Positions 9,002 through 20,241 of a DNA stretch of 64,000 bases are shown here, piece by piece. The notes beneath the pieces are model-generated. The model did no database searches, was not told where the DNA came from, and worked only from the letters and a program-made list of their open reading frames with translations. Each line of letters starts with the position of its first letter. Within the stretch, counting starts at the first letter, position 1. Origin of the DNA: an uncultured Gammaproteobacteria bacterium (GTDB lineage: Bacteria > Pseudomonadota > Gammaproteobacteria > Arenicellales > JAANXG01); the NCBI GenBank assembly GCA_947258785.1, contig CAMYJT010000009.1, positions 62,001 to 126,000 of the forward strand, read 5' to 3'. A program made the translations under genes and the position numbers.

Positions 9002-10294
9002 TTAGACCGACGGCAAATTCAGATGATCAATTATATCACCCACGGTGTAAAACGAACCAAATACAACGATGGTGTCTCCAGCCGCGGCCTCACTGCGCGC
9101 CGCGCCGAACGCATCGACAACAGATGGACACAGGTGTACAGCGGGCGCTGCAACGACCTCCGATATTCCCGCCGTGACCCGCTCGTGCATCTGCTCGCCG
9201 GTGGTGCCGCGCGGGCTGTTCACCGCGGCCACATACCATCGATCGACGTCCGCCGCGAGCGTCCGCACCATGAGTTCGATGGGTTTGTCACGCAGCATGG
9301 CGCAAACCGCCAGCGTCCGGCCGCACCCGGGCAGACTGTGCAGCTGCTTTCGCAGAACCGAAACCGATGCGGGGTTGTGAGCGACATCCAGCACCACCGT
9401 AGGTCGTCCGGCAAGGATCTGAAACCGGCCCGGTGCGCGTACCGAGCGCAAGCCCGACCGCACCGCCGGATTGCCGATTTGCAAGCCCCCGGGTAGGCAC
9501 TCGAGGACCATCAGCACTCCTGCGGCGTTCTGCAGCTGCACCGGCCCGGGCAACGCCGGCCGCGGAAGACCGAGCCGCCGCCAGACGGGTCCGTGCCAGT
9601 CCCAGCGGTCACCATGGGCGCGAAAATAGAAATCATCCGGTTGCCGGTATAATCGGGCCTGAATACGGTGGGCCTCGGCGGTTAAGGTAGCGGGTGGGTG
9701 GGGCTCCGCGTACACCACCGGCCGGCCGCTGCGCATGATTCCGGCCTTCTCCACTGCGATATGGTCGCGATCATGCCCTAGCCACTGTGTGTGATCGATG
9801 GCGACGCTGGTGATCAATGCCACGTCTGCATCCACAGCGTTGACAGCGTCCAGACGTCCGCCCATGCCCACCTCCATGACCGCAATGTCGATATCCCGCG
9901 CCCGAAACAACAACAGCGCAGCCAGGGCGCCGAATTCGAAATAGGTCAGCGGCACCTCGCGCCGCGCTGCCTCGATGTCGGCAAACACGCCGCACAACTC
10001 GGCCGCGCTGACCGGCCGGCCATCGATACGGATGCGCTCGGTGTAATGCACCAGGTGGGGCGAGGTAAAACTCCCTACGCGGGGCCCCGCTGCGCTCAAC
10101 ATCGCTTCCAGCAGTGCAACGCTCGAACCCTTGCCGTTGGTGCCCGCGACATTGATCAGGGGATAGGGCAGCGGAAGGATGTCCAGGTTTCCGATAACGC
10201 GCCTGATTCGTTCCAGACCCAGATCCACGGACCGGTGATGCACGGATTCAATGTGCGTCAACCAGTCCGCCAGCGAGCGTTTATTCTCAGTCAT
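9002..10294 (-). CDS. folC: Bifunctional folylpolyglutamate / dihydrofolate synthase
   Basis: Adds glutamate to dihydropteroate and to folates. The 430-residue Mur-ligase-like protein has the ATP loop NVAGTNGKGSSVALLEAML at about residues 49-67. Further motifs are SFTSPHLVHYTERIRI, GMGGRLDAVNAVDADV, the TSVAIDHTQWLG region and the C-terminal DVAHNP. Length and order are those of bacterial FolC. It lies 57 bases after accD within the same minus-strand operon; the accD-folC pair is conserved in many proteobacteria. Confidence 0.95.
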   Translation of the reverse strand: MTENKRSLADWLTHIESVHHRSVDLGLERIRRVIGNLDILPLPYPLINVAGTNGKGSSVALLEAMLSAAGPRVGSFTSPHLVHYTERIRIDGRPVSAAELCGVFADIEAARREVPLTYFEFGALAALLLFRARDIDIAVMEVGMGGRLDAVNAVDADVALITSVAIDHTQWLGHDRDHIAVEKAGIMRSGRPVVYAEPHPPATLTAEAHRIQARLYRQPDDFYFRAHGDRWDWHGPVWRRLGLPRPALPGPVQLQNAAGVLMVLECLPGGLQIGNPAVRSGLRSVRAPGRFQILAGRPTVVLDVAHNPASVSVLRKQLHSLPGCGRTLAVCAMLRDKPIELMVRTLAADVDRWYVAAVNSPRGTTGEQMHERVTAGISEVVAAPAVHLCPSVVDAFGAARSEAAAGDTIVVFGSFYTVGDIIDHLNLPSV

Positions 10295-10351
10295 GCTGCT
10301 GCATGACTTGCGGATTCACACCACGCCAACGGTGGAATCGCAGTGGCGGTG

Positions 10352-11284
10352 TCAATGTGAGGCAGGGGGGTCGTCGGGACCCTCAGCGGCGGGGCGCTGG
10401 GTTGGGGCGCCATTCGCAGCTTGCGCTGCGTCGCCGCCCGCGAGCATGGACAGAATGACATGTATCCGGTCCCTTAGCTCGCGGCGATCGACGATGATGT
10501 CGATGGCTCCATGTTCGAGCAGAAATTCCGCACGTTGAAAACCGTCCGGCAGTTTTTCGCGCACAGTCTGCTCGATCACCCGTGGCCCGGCGAATCCAAT
10601 CAGCGCATTGGGCTCCGCGATGATGACGTCACCCAACATTGCGATGCTCGCGGAAACGCCCCCCATCGTCGGATCGGTCAGAACCGAGATGAATGGTAAC
10701 CGGTGACGGGCGAGTCGCGTCAAAGCGGCACTCGTCTTTGCCATCTGCATGAGAGAGAGCAAGGCCTCCTGCATTCGTGCGCCTCCGCTCGCCGAAAAAC
10801 TGACCAGTGGAATCCGCTCTTCGATACAGGCCCCGACAGCACGTACGAAACGCTCTCCAACCACCGATCCCATGGACCCGCCCATGAAACCAAACTCAAA
10901 CGCCGCGGCAACCAATGGCAGACCTTTCAGTTCGCCCTTCACCACCACCAATGCGTCATTGTGACCGGTATTCTTTTGCGCCTCGGTCAAGCGATCTTTG
11001 TACTTGCGGCTGTCGCGGAATTTCAGCGGGTCCAGCGGACGCAGCTGGGCGCCGATTTCCCGGCGCGGCTCGGCGTCGAGAAAGCTGTCCAATCGCTCAC
11101 TGGCGCCGATCCGGATGTGATGGCTACACTTGGGGCAAACAATCAGGTTCCGCTCCAACTCCGCCCGGTAGAGTACCGCGCTGCACTCCGGACATTTCGT
11201 CCAAAGCCCCTCCGGCACACCGCGTTTGCCGAGGCCGGCACCAGACTTGACCTTGGGCGGCAACAGCCGTTCAAACCAGTTCAT
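10352..11284 (-). CDS. accD: Acetyl-CoA carboxylase carboxyltransferase subunit beta
   Basis: Beta subunit of the carboxyltransferase that transfers CO2 from biotin to acetyl-CoA for fatty-acid synthesis. The N-terminus holds the zinc ribbon CPEC (about residue 31) with a second CPKC about 20 residues on. The crotonase-fold core has [14 protein letters not shown] and [19 protein letters not shown]. The 310-residue length includes a low-complexity C-tail. It overlaps the trpA stop by four bases, so it is translationally coupled to the trp genes. Confidence 0.96.
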   Translation of the reverse strand: MNWFERLLPPKVKSGAGLGKRGVPEGLWTKCPECSAVLYRAELERNLIVCPKCSHHIRIGASERLDSFLDAEPRREIGAQLRPLDPLKFRDSRKYKDRLTEAQKNTGHNDALVVVKGELKGLPLVAAAFEFGFMGGSMGSVVGERFVRAVGACIEERIPLVSFSASGGARMQEALLSLMQMAKTSAALTRLARHRLPFISVLTDPTMGGVSASIAMLGDVIIAEPNALIGFAGPRVIEQTVREKLPDGFQRAEFLLEHGAIDIIVDRRELRDRIHVILSMLAGGDAAQAANGAPTQRPAAEGPDDPPASH

Positions 11285-12111
11285 GGTGTGGCCTTCAGCC
11301 GCGGTGCCACCCCGTCAAGAGCCGCCCGCAGCGATGCGACGAAGCGGGTTAACGAATGCCGTGCCTGAGGCACATCCCGCGAGTGTTCTTCGATCCGACG
11401 CACCACCGCGGTGCCGACAATCACAGCATCCGCAAAGCGCGAGACCTGAGCTGCGACCTCGGGGCCGTCGATTCCGAAGCCCACGCCGACTGGCAGATCG
11501 GTCTGCGCCTTGATCGCAGCGATGCGGCTTTGTACCTCCGCCACGTCGAGATGCGTGGCACCGGTAACGCCGCGTAGCGACACGTAATACACAAAGCCGC
11601 GGGCGGCCTGGCAAATGCGTTGGATACGCACATCCTGAGTATTGGGGGCGAGCAGAAATATTGGATCGATCCCCGCCTGCACCAGCTGTTCACGGAGTTC
11701 ATCGCCCTCCTCCGGGGGCATGTCGACGGTAATCAGTCCGTCCACACCGGCATCTGCCGCGCGCGTCGCAAACTGACGGTAGCCGGTGACCTCGATAGGG
11801 TTGAGGTAACCCATCAATACAACGGGCACATCGGCGTAGTGGTGCCGGAACCGTTTCACCATGGCCAACACATTATTAATTGTGATGCCATGAGCAAGCG
11901 CTCGTTCGGAGGCGCGCTGTATCACTGGACCATCCGCCATCGGATCCGAGAACGGAATGCCCAACTCCACCGCGTCGGCGCCCGCGTCAACCAAGGTACG
12001 CATCAAATCAACGGTCGCCTCCGGGTGCGGATCACCGCCGGCCAGGTAGGGTATCAGTGCCGAGCGCCCTGCGGCGCCCAGGCGCTGGAACATGTCATGC
12101 AGATTCGACAT
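11281..12111 (-). CDS. trpA: Tryptophan synthase alpha subunit
   Basis: Cleaves indole-3-glycerol phosphate to indole and glyceraldehyde 3-phosphate, passing indole to TrpB. The family signature [18 protein letters not shown] (catalytic Glu at about residue 49) is present, together with the [13 protein letters not shown] segment, followed by [14 protein letters not shown] and [12 protein letters not shown]. Length of 276 is standard. Start ATG overlaps the trpB stop by one base, so alpha and beta are coupled for stoichiometric synthesis. Confidence 0.97.
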   Translation of the reverse strand: MSNLHDMFQRLGAAGRSALIPYLAGGDPHPEATVDLMRTLVDAGADAVELGIPFSDPMADGPVIQRASERALAHGITINNVLAMVKRFRHHYADVPVVLMGYLNPIEVTGYRQFATRAADAGVDGLITVDMPPEEGDELREQLVQAGIDPIFLLAPNTQDVRIQRICQAARGFVYYVSLRGVTGATHLDVAEVQSRIAAIKAQTDLPVGVGFGIDGPEVAAQVSRFADAVIVGTAVVRRIEEHSRDVPQARHSLTRFVASLRAALDGVAPRLKATP

Positions 12112-13331
12112 CAGATCTCGATCCCTTCGAGAGCAGCCACCGTGTGAACGTCTTTATCGCCGCGGCCGGACAGATTGACGACCACCACCCGGTCCGGTCC
12201 CATGTCCCGGGCTAGTTCCACGGCGTAAATGACGGCGTGACTGGACTCCAAGGCCGGTAGAATACCTTCCTGGCGGGTCAGTGCGTAAAACCCCTCCAGT
12301 GCCTGCTTATCGGTCACCGCTGTATATGCCGCGCGCCCCGTGTCCTTGAGCCACGCATGCTCGGGGCCGACGCCGGGGTAATCCAGACCCGCGGAGATCG
12401 AGTGAGTCTCCGAAATCTGGCCGTGTTCGTCTTCCATGAGATAACTTCGCTGCCCGTGCAGGACCCCGACTCGACCGTGGCACAGCGGGGCGGCATGGCG
12501 TCCGGTGTCGATACCCTCACCGGCCGCCTCAACCCCGAACATGGCCACGTGCGGGTCGTTGATGAACGGATAAAACAGCCCCATTGCGTTGGATCCGCCG
12601 CCGACGCAGGCCACGACGGCATCAGGCAGGCGATGTTCCACCGCCAGTATCTGCTCACGCACCTCGCGGCCGATGACGGCCTGAAAATCACGCACCATCG
12701 CGGGATAAGGATGCGGCCCCGCGACGGTTCCGATGACGTAAAACGTATCGTCCACGTGCGTCACCCAATCCCGCAACGCCTCGTTGAGGGCGTCTTTGAG
12801 CGTCTTCGATCCAGACTCAACGGGGACAACCTCAGCACCCAACAGGCGCATCCGATACACGTTGATGGTCTGCCGTTTGATGTCCTCGCTGCCCATGTAA
12901 ACGACGCATTCGAGCCCCAACCGGGCGGCGACGGTGGCTGTCGCCACGCCATGTTGCCCGGCGCCGGTCTCGGCGATGATTCGCCGCTTGCCCAAGCGCC
13001 GGGCGAGCAAGGCCTGACCTACCGTGTTGTTGATTTTGTGGGCCCCGGTGTGGACCAGGTCTTCGCGCTTCAGGTAGATTTTAGCGCCGCCAGCGTGGCG
13101 GCTCAGCCGCTCGGCGAGGTACAAAGGCGAAGGCCGGCCCACATAGTGTTGCAAATCGGCATCCAACTCGGCCAGAAACGCCGAATCTTGCAGATAGTGT
13201 TCGTAAGCGGTCCGCAGTTCCGCCAACGGGCGCATCAGCGTCTCCGCAACGAAGACGCCGCCGTACGGCCCGTAGTGGCCCCGTTGGTCCGGTAATGAAT
13301 AGCTGGTCGCCGTATGAGTGGCAGTCATCAT
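12111..13331 (-). CDS. trpB: Tryptophan synthase beta subunit
   Basis: PLP enzyme joining indole and serine to make tryptophan. The 406-residue protein contains [15 protein letters not shown], the PLP lysine in HTGAHKINN (about residue 95), the [14 protein letters not shown] loop and the phosphate-binding [10 protein letters not shown]. It begins at the base where trpF ends. In Pseudomonas the trpBA genes are elsewhere; their place here between trpF and accD is the arrangement of beta-proteobacteria and several non-pseudomonad gammas. Confidence 0.97.
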   Translation of the reverse strand: MMTATHTATSYSLPDQRGHYGPYGGVFVAETLMRPLAELRTAYEHYLQDSAFLAELDADLQHYVGRPSPLYLAERLSRHAGGAKIYLKREDLVHTGAHKINNTVGQALLARRLGKRRIIAETGAGQHGVATATVAARLGLECVVYMGSEDIKRQTINVYRMRLLGAEVVPVESGSKTLKDALNEALRDWVTHVDDTFYVIGTVAGPHPYPAMVRDFQAVIGREVREQILAVEHRLPDAVVACVGGGSNAMGLFYPFINDPHVAMFGVEAAGEGIDTGRHAAPLCHGRVGVLHGQRSYLMEDEHGQISETHSISAGLDYPGVGPEHAWLKDTGRAAYTAVTDKQALEGFYALTRQEGILPALESSHAVIYAVELARDMGPDRVVVVNLSGRGDKDVHTVAALEGIEI

Positions 13332-13993
13332 CAGTTCTCTGGATCGTTCATGGTCAAACCTTGGTCGGCGCGGCGTACGGCCGCCACGAAATGCCGTATC
13401 CGGTCGGCGTCCTTGCGGCCGGGTGATCGCTCGACGCCGCTGCTTACATCCACCGCGTACGGCCGCACGGCATGAACGGCATTATCCACATTTTCCGGAT
13501 TCAATCCTCCCGCCAGGATTATCGGCTTGTCTAACACCGCCGGAATGCGGTGCCACTCGAACGTGGCCCCGGTGCCACCCGCTTGTCCCGGAACGTAACT
13601 GTCGAGCAACAAAGCGCGGCAACCCGCGAAGGTCCGGCTGAGCGCGTCCACATCGATGCCGTCACGCATACGCAGACCCTTGATGTAGGGCTGTCCGTAA
13701 CGTGCGCAATCCGCCGGTGTTTCGTCACCGTGAAGCTGCACCAGGTCCAGAGGAACTTGCGCGCAAACACCCTGCAGGTCACGGACCTGGGGGTTGACAA
13801 ACACCCCGATCACCTTAATGAACGGCGGGAGGGCTGTAACGATGGTCGACGCGTAGTCCGTGTCCACGCAGCGCGGACTGTCAGAATAAAATACCATGCC
13901 GAGCGCGTCCACCCCGGCCTCTGCCGCTGCCAAAGCATCCTCCACCCGGGTGATACCGCAAATCTTGATTCTTGTGCGTTGCGCTGACGGCAA
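13331..13993 (-). CDS. trpF: Phosphoribosylanthranilate isomerase
   Basis: Amadori isomerisation of phosphoribosylanthranilate in tryptophan synthesis. The TIM-barrel begins [11 protein letters not shown] (catalytic Cys at about residue 12) and includes [33 protein letters not shown] and the C-terminal phosphate loop [16 protein letters not shown]. Length 220 is normal. The gene is 52 bases downstream of truA and is the first trp gene of the trpFBA-accD-folC run. No tryptophan leader peptide is visible in the gap. Confidence 0.96.
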   Translation of the reverse strand: MPSAQRTRIKICGITRVEDALAAAEAGVDALGMVFYSDSPRCVDTDYASTIVTALPPFIKVIGVFVNPQVRDLQGVCAQVPLDLVQLHGDETPADCARYGQPYIKGLRMRDGIDVDALSRTFAGCRALLLDSYVPGQAGGTGATFEWHRIPAVLDKPIILAGGLNPENVDNAVHAVRPYAVDVSSGVERSPGRKDADRIRHFVAAVRRADQGLTMNDPEN

Positions 13994-14045
13994 ATGTGAC
14001 GTTGACTCGATTACTGGAGCTACCCACCGGAACCGGCCGGGTAGT

Positions 14046-14825
14046 TTACCAAAACCGGCACGGAGGGGGGGGTGGCGGGATACGAAACCCCGCGGGGTAG
14101 TCGACGGCAGTCAGGTACAAACCCGACGCCGGGGCCGCTGCGCCGGCTTGCCTGCGGTCTCGGCCCGCGAGGACCTCGGTTACCCACTCGACCCGCTCGG
14201 AACCGGTTCCTACGGCGACCAGAACCCCGACCATATTGCGTACCATGTGCTGCAGGAAAGCATTGGCTCGCACATCAATACTGAGCCAATTTCCGTGCCG
14301 GCGGACGGTAAACTCGTCAATGCGTCGCACCGCCGATTTGGCCTGACAGCCCGCGGCACGGAATGCGCTGAAATCGTGTTCGCCGACGAGCAGCGCCGCC
14401 GCCGCCTGCATGGCCGCTGAACGCAGCGGCAAACAATGCCAGGCAACACGGCCCCGGAGTACGGCAGACCGTGTGGGCCGGTTCAAAATGACATAGCGGT
14501 AGCAGCGGCTCTGTGCGCTGAACCGTGCGTGGAACTCCTCCACGGTCGGCCGCACCCAATGCACACTGATGTCGGACGGCAGGTAGGTGTTGACACCCCG
14601 CAACCATGAGTACTCACTCCGCTGACTGAGGGTGTCGAAGTGGGCTACCTGGCCGGTGGCGTGCACGGCAGTGTCGGTGCGACCGGCCGTAACTACCGAG
14701 ACAGAATGATCCGCTACCCGGCTGAGCGCCTCCTCAACGCAGGCCTGAACGGTGCGCACGCCCACTTGACGCTGCCATCCCTTGAATTCGACCCCGAGGT
14801 ACTCGAGTCCGATTGCAATCCGCAC
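14046..14825 (-). CDS. truA: tRNA pseudouridine(38-40) synthase
   Basis: Converts uridines 38-40 in the anticodon arm of tRNAs to pseudouridine. The catalytic aspartate lies in AGRTDTAVHATGQV (about residues 47-60). The start MRIAIGLEYLGVEFKGWQRQ, the ARFSAQSRCYRY segment and FLQHMVRNMVGVL are typical. At 259 residues it is a normal TruA with a short proline-rich C-tail (PPPPPPCRFW). It sits between fimV and trpF as in Pseudomonas and Xanthomonas. Confidence 0.96.
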   Translation of the reverse strand: MRIAIGLEYLGVEFKGWQRQVGVRTVQACVEEALSRVADHSVSVVTAGRTDTAVHATGQVAHFDTLSQRSEYSWLRGVNTYLPSDISVHWVRPTVEEFHARFSAQSRCYRYVILNRPTRSAVLRGRVAWHCLPLRSAAMQAAAALLVGEHDFSAFRAAGCQAKSAVRRIDEFTVRRHGNWLSIDVRANAFLQHMVRNMVGVLVAVGTGSERVEWVTEVLAGRDRRQAGAAAPASGLYLTAVDYPAGFRIPPPPPPCRFW

Positions 14826-14904
14826 CCTTTGCGCTCACTTTAGCCGCCGAACACCTAGCCCCGAGTAACGAGTGAAAACCGGCCGAAACAGGCGTTCAGC
14901 CGCG

Positions 14905-17826
14905 TCAAGCACCGAGCTGATTGGCAAGCTCCTGGGCCTGATTCCGCTGCGCTGGGTTCCCCTCCTTGAGCACTTCATCGATGATGCTGCGCGCGCCGTC
15001 CTGATCACCCATGTCCATGTATGCACGCGCGAGATCCAGTTTCGTCGCCGCCTCATCCCAGTGGTCTTGATCGACGATTTCCAGCGCATCGGTTTCGTCC
15101 ATATCGTTGACGCTCGCCGCCAACGCCTCTAGATCGGCTTTTTGAACGTTTGGCGAGGCCACCTCGTGGAGCGTCAGTAACTCTCCATTGTCCGTGAGCA
15201 CAGCCGCGGTCTCCGACTCGGTTCGCACTACCTCCGGGGAGACTGTTTCGGTCTGATTGTCTCGGCTCACCGGTATCGGCGTTACCGTGGCGGAGGCCGG
15301 TTCCGCCAACTCTGGCTCCACCGGCTCGGTGGCCGATCCCGGCTCCATCACGAAATCAAACTCGTCCTCCGCCAAGTTCTCACCGCTCGAATCGCCCGAC
15401 ATCAATTCGTCCAAATTCTCGTCGGGGATCTCCAGATCCAAATCAAAATCGATTTCCTGATCCTGGGGTTTCAACTCTGACAGGTCCGAGCCACTGAACT
15501 CTGCACGGCCACCGTCCAGCAGTTCATCCTCCGGCATCGATTCGAGGGGCCCCTCCATGATCTCGAAGTCGTCCACTGCCATCGCTTCCTGTTCCGATTT
15601 CGGCGCCGCTTCGGCATCCGCCGGCTCACTCTCTAAGCGATCGCTCTCGAGCGTATCCATGTCGGTATCCAGATTCAGCTCGTCACTCGGTTCTGGAAAC
15701 GGCCGCAGGTCGCTGTCACCCTGGACCGCTCGGGCGGCGGTCGTCGGCGCCTCGGCAGAGTCCCCGGACTCGTCTTCGCCGGTCAAAGCCCCGACCGGAA
15801 ATTCCTGACTGAACAGGGGGTTGTCCGGATTGACCGTGCGCCCCATGGCAACCACCTGCTGCCAGACCACCGGATCGCCTTGACCGCCGGCCGGATACAG
15901 CTCTTCAGCCAGCGTCTCGAAGGCCTTGAGATCATTTCGTTGCTGATAGATTTCCAGTAATTTCAGTTTTAATTCACTACGTTGCGTATCTTTCTTAATT
16001 GCTTCTCTCAAGACTTCTTCGGCCTGCTCATCCCGGCCGTACGCCAGGTAGACCTCAGCCTCGGCCAGGGGATCTACCTCATCGGCCTGTACGCTGCCCA
16101 TGCCGGCCATCCCGAAATCGCTCAAAAAGGACGTGTCCGAGGCCGCGCTCTTGGAGGTCTCGGTGGTCTCCGTCTGCCCTTCGAGTACGCTGCCGGTCAG
16201 AATGCTCTCCTCAAATTCCGCGATCGACCGCCGCCGCCGAATAAGCTGCACGAGACCCACGACCAGGGCAACCGCCGCAACACCCAAACCCACCATGTAT
16301 TCCCAACTCGCCAGCAGACTGTCGAGGATGGATTGCCACCATGGAACCGCCGGTACGGGTTTGACCTTGACGGGTTTGACTTTGGCCGCGGGCTTCTTGG
16401 GTTTAGGTTTAGCTTTGGGTTTGGGCGCGGCTTTGGGTTCGGGTTTGGCCGCGGCCGCGGGCTTCGGCGTTGTGTCCGGCTGGGCCTCAGGCCGCGCCGG
16501 GGCCCGCGACATGACCGGCGCCTCGGGCGCCTTGGCCTTCGGTTTTGCAGGTACTGGCCCCGCCGGCGCCTCGGATCGCCGCTGCGCTTCGGCGAGCTGC
16601 TCGCTCTGAATCTCGATCAGGCGGTTGGCCTTGTCGACCTGGCTCTCGAGCTGTGCGACCCGTTCACGCAACTCCTTGTTTTCGAGCTCCCGGGACAACA
16701 GAGTCTCGTCCAAGGTATCGATCTGCAACCTCAGGGACTGCAATTCCGCACTGTCGGCACCGCCCGGTTGGCCCGCTGCCGTCTCCGTCTTGGCCCCGGC
16801 ATCCCCAGCCGCCACATCGCCACGCAGAATGCGCAAGGCCTCTCCCGGCGGAGGACCGGCCGGCTGAGGCGCCGATGTCGGGGCCTGGTCCGGAGACGGT
16901 TCGGCCGTCGCGGTTGCGGGCACGGTCAGTTGGGGACTGGCCTTGGCCAATTGCAGCTTGTAGGCCTGCCATTCCTCGAGTTGAGCGGTGTACGCTGAAC
17001 TGGCCTGCTGCTTCGGGATGTTGGCGATGTCGGCGACGTTGCCCAGCCTTAGAATCTTACCGACCCGCAGGCGATTGATGTTCAGATTAACAAAGGCATC
17101 CGGGTTTTCGCGCAGCAGAGCGATCATAATCTGAAAGACATTGACCTTGGCGGTGCCGACATCCAGGGTCGAGGCAATTGACCACAGGGTGTCCCCCACT
17201 TGGATCGGACCGTATTCGGCGCTGAGCACCCCCTCGTCCGGCGGCTCGCTGGCGGCCGGTGGTCCTCCGGTGCCCGGCTCCGCTGCAATCGGCGACAGGG
17301 GCTCAGGTGCGGCCACGGCACCGGCGGTGTCGGTCCGGTCCGTGCCGACCACCCGCGGGCTGCTTACCGGAGCCGGCTTGTCAATCGCGTAGGTCGGCGG
17401 GTCGAGCAGGGCGGTGTATTCGCGAACCAGCTTCCCCCCCGCCCACTGCACAGTGACCAAGAAATGCAGGAATGGTTCGGCGGCTGCTTGTTTCGTGGTC
17501 ACCGCAATATAGGGAGTCGGGGCATCCCGCTCCACCTCAAAGATCAGCTTATTGAGGAAATCGGCCCGTTCAACCCCGGCGCGGGCAAAATCCTCGCTGG
17601 CGGCGAGACGCGCCTCTAAGGTCTCCAACTCGGCAGCCTCGACGGTGGCCAGTTCGATACGCGCCACCAGCGGCTGGTCGAGACCGGAACGCACCTTGAG
17701 TTTCCCCAGTCCGACGGCGTAGGTGTTCCCGACGATGAGCAGACCGATCGCCGCAACGGCCAGTCGCCCAAGCCGGATGGTTTGGCCGCGCTTGCCGCGC
17801 ACCCGCTTTCTATATTCTTTCAGCAA
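14905..17826 (-). CDS. fimV: FimV/HubP-type polar peptidoglycan-binding protein
   Basis: A large inner-membrane landmark protein; in Pseudomonas and Vibrio its homologues organise cell poles and type IV pilus function. The 973 residues have an N-terminal signal or anchor (RLAVAAIGLLIVGNTYAVG, residues 22-40) and a FimV N-domain (GLGKLKVRSGLDQPLVARIEL). A periplasmic LysM-like segment follows (VGDTLWSIASTLD at about 212). Then come a coiled-coil, a Pro/Ala/Lys-rich linker and a membrane helix at about residues 525-545 (MVGLGVAAVALVVGLVQLI). The cytoplasmic part is very acidic and ends in the conserved TPR-like tail LDLARAYMDMGDQDGARS. The asd-fimV-truA order is syntenic with Pseudomonas. Confidence 0.93.
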   Translation of the reverse strand: MLKEYRKRVRGKRGQTIRLGRLAVAAIGLLIVGNTYAVGLGKLKVRSGLDQPLVARIELATVEAAELETLEARLAASEDFARAGVERADFLNKLIFEVERDAPTPYIAVTTKQAAAEPFLHFLVTVQWAGGKLVREYTALLDPPTYAIDKPAPVSSPRVVGTDRTDTAGAVAAPEPLSPIAAEPGTGGPPAASEPPDEGVLSAEYGPIQVGDTLWSIASTLDVGTAKVNVFQIMIALLRENPDAFVNLNINRLRVGKILRLGNVADIANIPKQQASSAYTAQLEEWQAYKLQLAKASPQLTVPATATAEPSPDQAPTSAPQPAGPPPGEALRILRGDVAAGDAGAKTETAAGQPGGADSAELQSLRLQIDTLDETLLSRELENKELRERVAQLESQVDKANRLIEIQSEQLAEAQRRSEAPAGPVPAKPKAKAPEAPVMSRAPARPEAQPDTTPKPAAAAKPEPKAAPKPKAKPKPKKPAAKVKPVKVKPVPAVPWWQSILDSLLASWEYMVGLGVAAVALVVGLVQLIRRRRSIAEFEESILTGSVLEGQTETTETSKSAASDTSFLSDFGMAGMGSVQADEVDPLAEAEVYLAYGRDEQAEEVLREAIKKDTQRSELKLKLLEIYQQRNDLKAFETLAEELYPAGGQGDPVVWQQVVAMGRTVNPDNPLFSQEFPVGALTGEDESGDSAEAPTTAARAVQGDSDLRPFPEPSDELNLDTDMDTLESDRLESEPADAEAAPKSEQEAMAVDDFEIMEGPLESMPEDELLDGGRAEFSGSDLSELKPQDQEIDFDLDLEIPDENLDELMSGDSSGENLAEDEFDFVMEPGSATEPVEPELAEPASATVTPIPVSRDNQTETVSPEVVRTESETAAVLTDNGELLTLHEVASPNVQKADLEALAASVNDMDETDALEIVDQDHWDEAATKLDLARAYMDMGDQDGARSIIDEVLKEGNPAQRNQAQELANQLGA

Positions 17827-18021
17827 ATGTCTATAACCCTCTGTTTAGTATGAGTTAAAGAATTATTCACCAAATTCAATGTGGGCCTTGTCGGGGCTCC
17901 GATCCGGTTTGGGATGTCGCGGATGAGCAGCGGCTCTCGGTGTTAAAAAACCTTTTTTCACTGGTAGTTAGCCTGTTATTCTAGCAACGCTCTTGATGTA
18001 TGTTAACTAACTCTTAGCCGA

Positions 18022-19044
18022 TCAATAAAATTTTATCAATTGTTCGGCAATTTGTATGCTGTTGAGTGCCGCTCCTTTGCGCACGTTGTCCGACACCACC
18101 CAGAGGTTGAGTCCGCGTGGATGCGTGATGTCTTCGCGAATACGCCCCACGAATACGGCGTCCCGATGGGCGCCGTCGGTGGCCGCCGTTGGGTAGCCGC
18201 CATTGGACCGCTCGTCGATAACTGTGATCCCGGGCGCCCGCTCCAACAGCGCGCGCGCGTCGTGGGCAGTGATTCGATCGCGGGTCTCCAGGTGCACCGC
18301 CTCAGAATGGCCGAAAAACACCGGGACTCGCACGGTGGTCGGGTTCACTCGGATGCCGGGGTCATTCATGATCTTCTGAGTTTCCCAAACCAGCTTCATC
18401 TCTTCTTTGGTGTAGCCGTTTTCCTGGAAAACATCAATGTGCGGCAACACATTAAACGCAATCTGTTTCGGGTAGACCTCAGGCGCCGGTGGCAGATCGC
18501 CTTTGAGTATGGCCGCGGTCTGATTCTCCAGTTCACGCATCGCTGGTTTACCGGTGCCCGAGACCGCTTGATAGGTGCAGACGTTGATTCGCTCGATGCC
18601 GACTGCGTCGTAGATTGGTTTCAGCGCGACCACCATCTGGATCGTCGAGCAATTGGGATTGGCGATGATACCCGGGTTGCGGAATCCGGTCAGCGCCTGC
18701 GGATTGACTTCGGGCACCACCAGGGGAATATCGTCGTCGTAGCGGAATTGTGAGGTGTTGTCCACGACTGTGCAGCCGGCCTCGACCGCCCGAGGTGCGT
18801 GGACCTTGGACACCGAGGCCCCGGCGGAGAACAACCCGATATCGGCGCCGCGGAAGTCGAACTCGGCAAGGTCAGCCACTTGCAAGGTCCCGCCGTTGAA
18901 TGCCACCGCCGTCCCGCGGGAACGGCTGCTGGCCAGGGCGTACACCCGCGCGGCGGGAAAATTGCGCTGGCCGAGGATGTCGAGCATGGCCTCCCCCACA
19001 GCCCCCGTGGCGCCGACAACCGCAACGTTGAACCGGTCAGCCAC
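18022..19044 (-). CDS. asd: Aspartate-semialdehyde dehydrogenase
   Basis: Reduces aspartyl phosphate to the semialdehyde, the branch point for lysine/peptidoglycan, threonine and methionine. I place the start at GTG (19044) giving [20 protein letters not shown]; the open frame extends 21 codons further but into non-family sequence. Motifs include the NADP loop GATGAVG, the catalytic cysteine in [10 protein letters not shown] and the histidine in VFFGHSEAV. Length 340 is normal. The start overlaps the leuB stop by eight bases, so leuB-asd are coupled. It supplies semialdehyde also for the MetZ route. Confidence 0.95.
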   Translation of the reverse strand: MADRFNVAVVGATGAVGEAMLDILGQRNFPAARVYALASSRSRGTAVAFNGGTLQVADLAEFDFRGADIGLFSAGASVSKVHAPRAVEAGCTVVDNTSQFRYDDDIPLVVPEVNPQALTGFRNPGIIANPNCSTIQMVVALKPIYDAVGIERINVCTYQAVSGTGKPAMRELENQTAAILKGDLPPAPEVYPKQIAFNVLPHIDVFQENGYTKEEMKLVWETQKIMNDPGIRVNPTTVRVPVFFGHSEAVHLETRDRITAHDARALLERAPGITVIDERSNGGYPTAATDGAHRDAVFVGRIREDITHPRGLNLWVVSDNVRKGAALNSIQIAEQLIKFY

Positions 19045-20158
19045 GCGTGTCCTGCCGCATTGATGGCGACTCAGCAAGCAGGCGCCGCACCGCTTGCACC
19101 ACCGCATCGCCCATCTCCGAGGTGCTGACCGGCACCGCGCCGCCGGCGGCGATGTCGGCGGTGCGCAAACCGTCGTTAAGTACGCTGTCGACCGCCTGCT
19201 CTACGCTGCCAGCCGTCGCGGCCTGGGCAAAGGAATAACGCAACATCATGGCCACCGAAAGCAGAGTCGCCAGCGGATTGGCGACGCCCTGCCCGGCAAT
19301 ATCCGGCGCTGAGCCATGGATGGGTTCGTACATGCCCTTGCCACCGGCGTCCAGCGACGCCGACGGCAGCATCCCGATGGAGCCGGTCACCATTGCCGCG
19401 GCATCCGACAGGATATCACCGAACATATTTGTGGTGACGATGACGTCGAACTGCTTGGGCTGACGCACCAACTGCATCGCGGCGTTATCCACATACATAT
19501 GGGTGAGGGCCACGGCCGGAAACTGCCGGCTCGTCTCGATGACCACTTCCCGCCACAACTCGGTACTTTCCAGAACATTTGCCTTGTCCACGGAACACAG
19601 CTTCTTGCCCCGCTGATCCGCGATTTCAAATGCCACTCGAGCGATGCGACGGACCTCGGACTCACGGTAGACCAAAGTATTAAACCCCTCTTTCTCCCCG
19701 CCGTCGCCGACACGCACCCCGCGCGGCTGGCCAAAATAGATGCCGCCGGTCAACTCACGCACGATCATAAGATCCAGCCCCGTCACCAACTCGCGCTTCA
19801 AACTGGATGCGTCGGCCAGCGCATGGTAGGTGAGTGCCGGCCGTAGATTGGCAAACAGTCCCAGTTCGGAACGCAGGGCGAGCAATCCGCGCTCTGGCCT
19901 CACCGCGTAGGGCAATGCCTCCCACTTGGGCCCACCGACGGCACCGAGCAGGATGGCGTCTGCGGATCGAGCCGCATCCAGAGTGGGGTCCGGCAGCGGC
20001 GTGCCGTGCTGGTCGTACGCGCTGCCGCCGACCAATCCCAGTTCGACCTCCACTTCCAGACCGGCGTCCTGCTGCAGACAGTCGAGCAACTTGGTCGCTT
20101 CGGCGACCACCTCTGGCCCGATCCCGTCACCCGGCAAGCAGAGAATTGTTTTAGTCAT
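19037..20158 (-). CDS. leuB: 3-isopropylmalate dehydrogenase
   Basis: NAD-dependent oxidative decarboxylation of 3-isopropylmalate, third step of leucine synthesis. The 373-residue protein has [14 protein letters not shown] at the N-terminus, then [34 protein letters not shown] and the metal-binding [36 protein letters not shown] completes the signature. It lies 83 bases after leuD in a leuC-leuD-leuB-asd run. Confidence 0.97.
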   Translation of the reverse strand: MTKTILCLPGDGIGPEVVAEATKLLDCLQQDAGLEVEVELGLVGGSAYDQHGTPLPDPTLDAARSADAILLGAVGGPKWEALPYAVRPERGLLALRSELGLFANLRPALTYHALADASSLKRELVTGLDLMIVRELTGGIYFGQPRGVRVGDGGEKEGFNTLVYRESEVRRIARVAFEIADQRGKKLCSVDKANVLESTELWREVVIETSRQFPAVALTHMYVDNAAMQLVRQPKQFDVIVTTNMFGDILSDAAAMVTGSIGMLPSASLDAGGKGMYEPIHGSAPDIAGQGVANPLATLLSVAMMLRYSFAQAATAGSVEQAVDSVLNDGLRTADIAAGGAVPVSTSEMGDAVVQAVRRLLAESPSMRQDTRG

Positions 20159-20241
20159 GTCGAAACCCGGTTATGTTAAGGCTCGCTAGTGTGGCCGGTG
20201 TCGGCGCAATACGGACTCCGACCGCCGAAAAGGCGGGGCGC

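Noticed and set aside
17941..17960. Terminator at AAAAAACCTTTTTT between fimV and asd
   Set aside because: The palindrome is only A/T with a CC centre, so the stem is too weak to call an intrinsic terminator.
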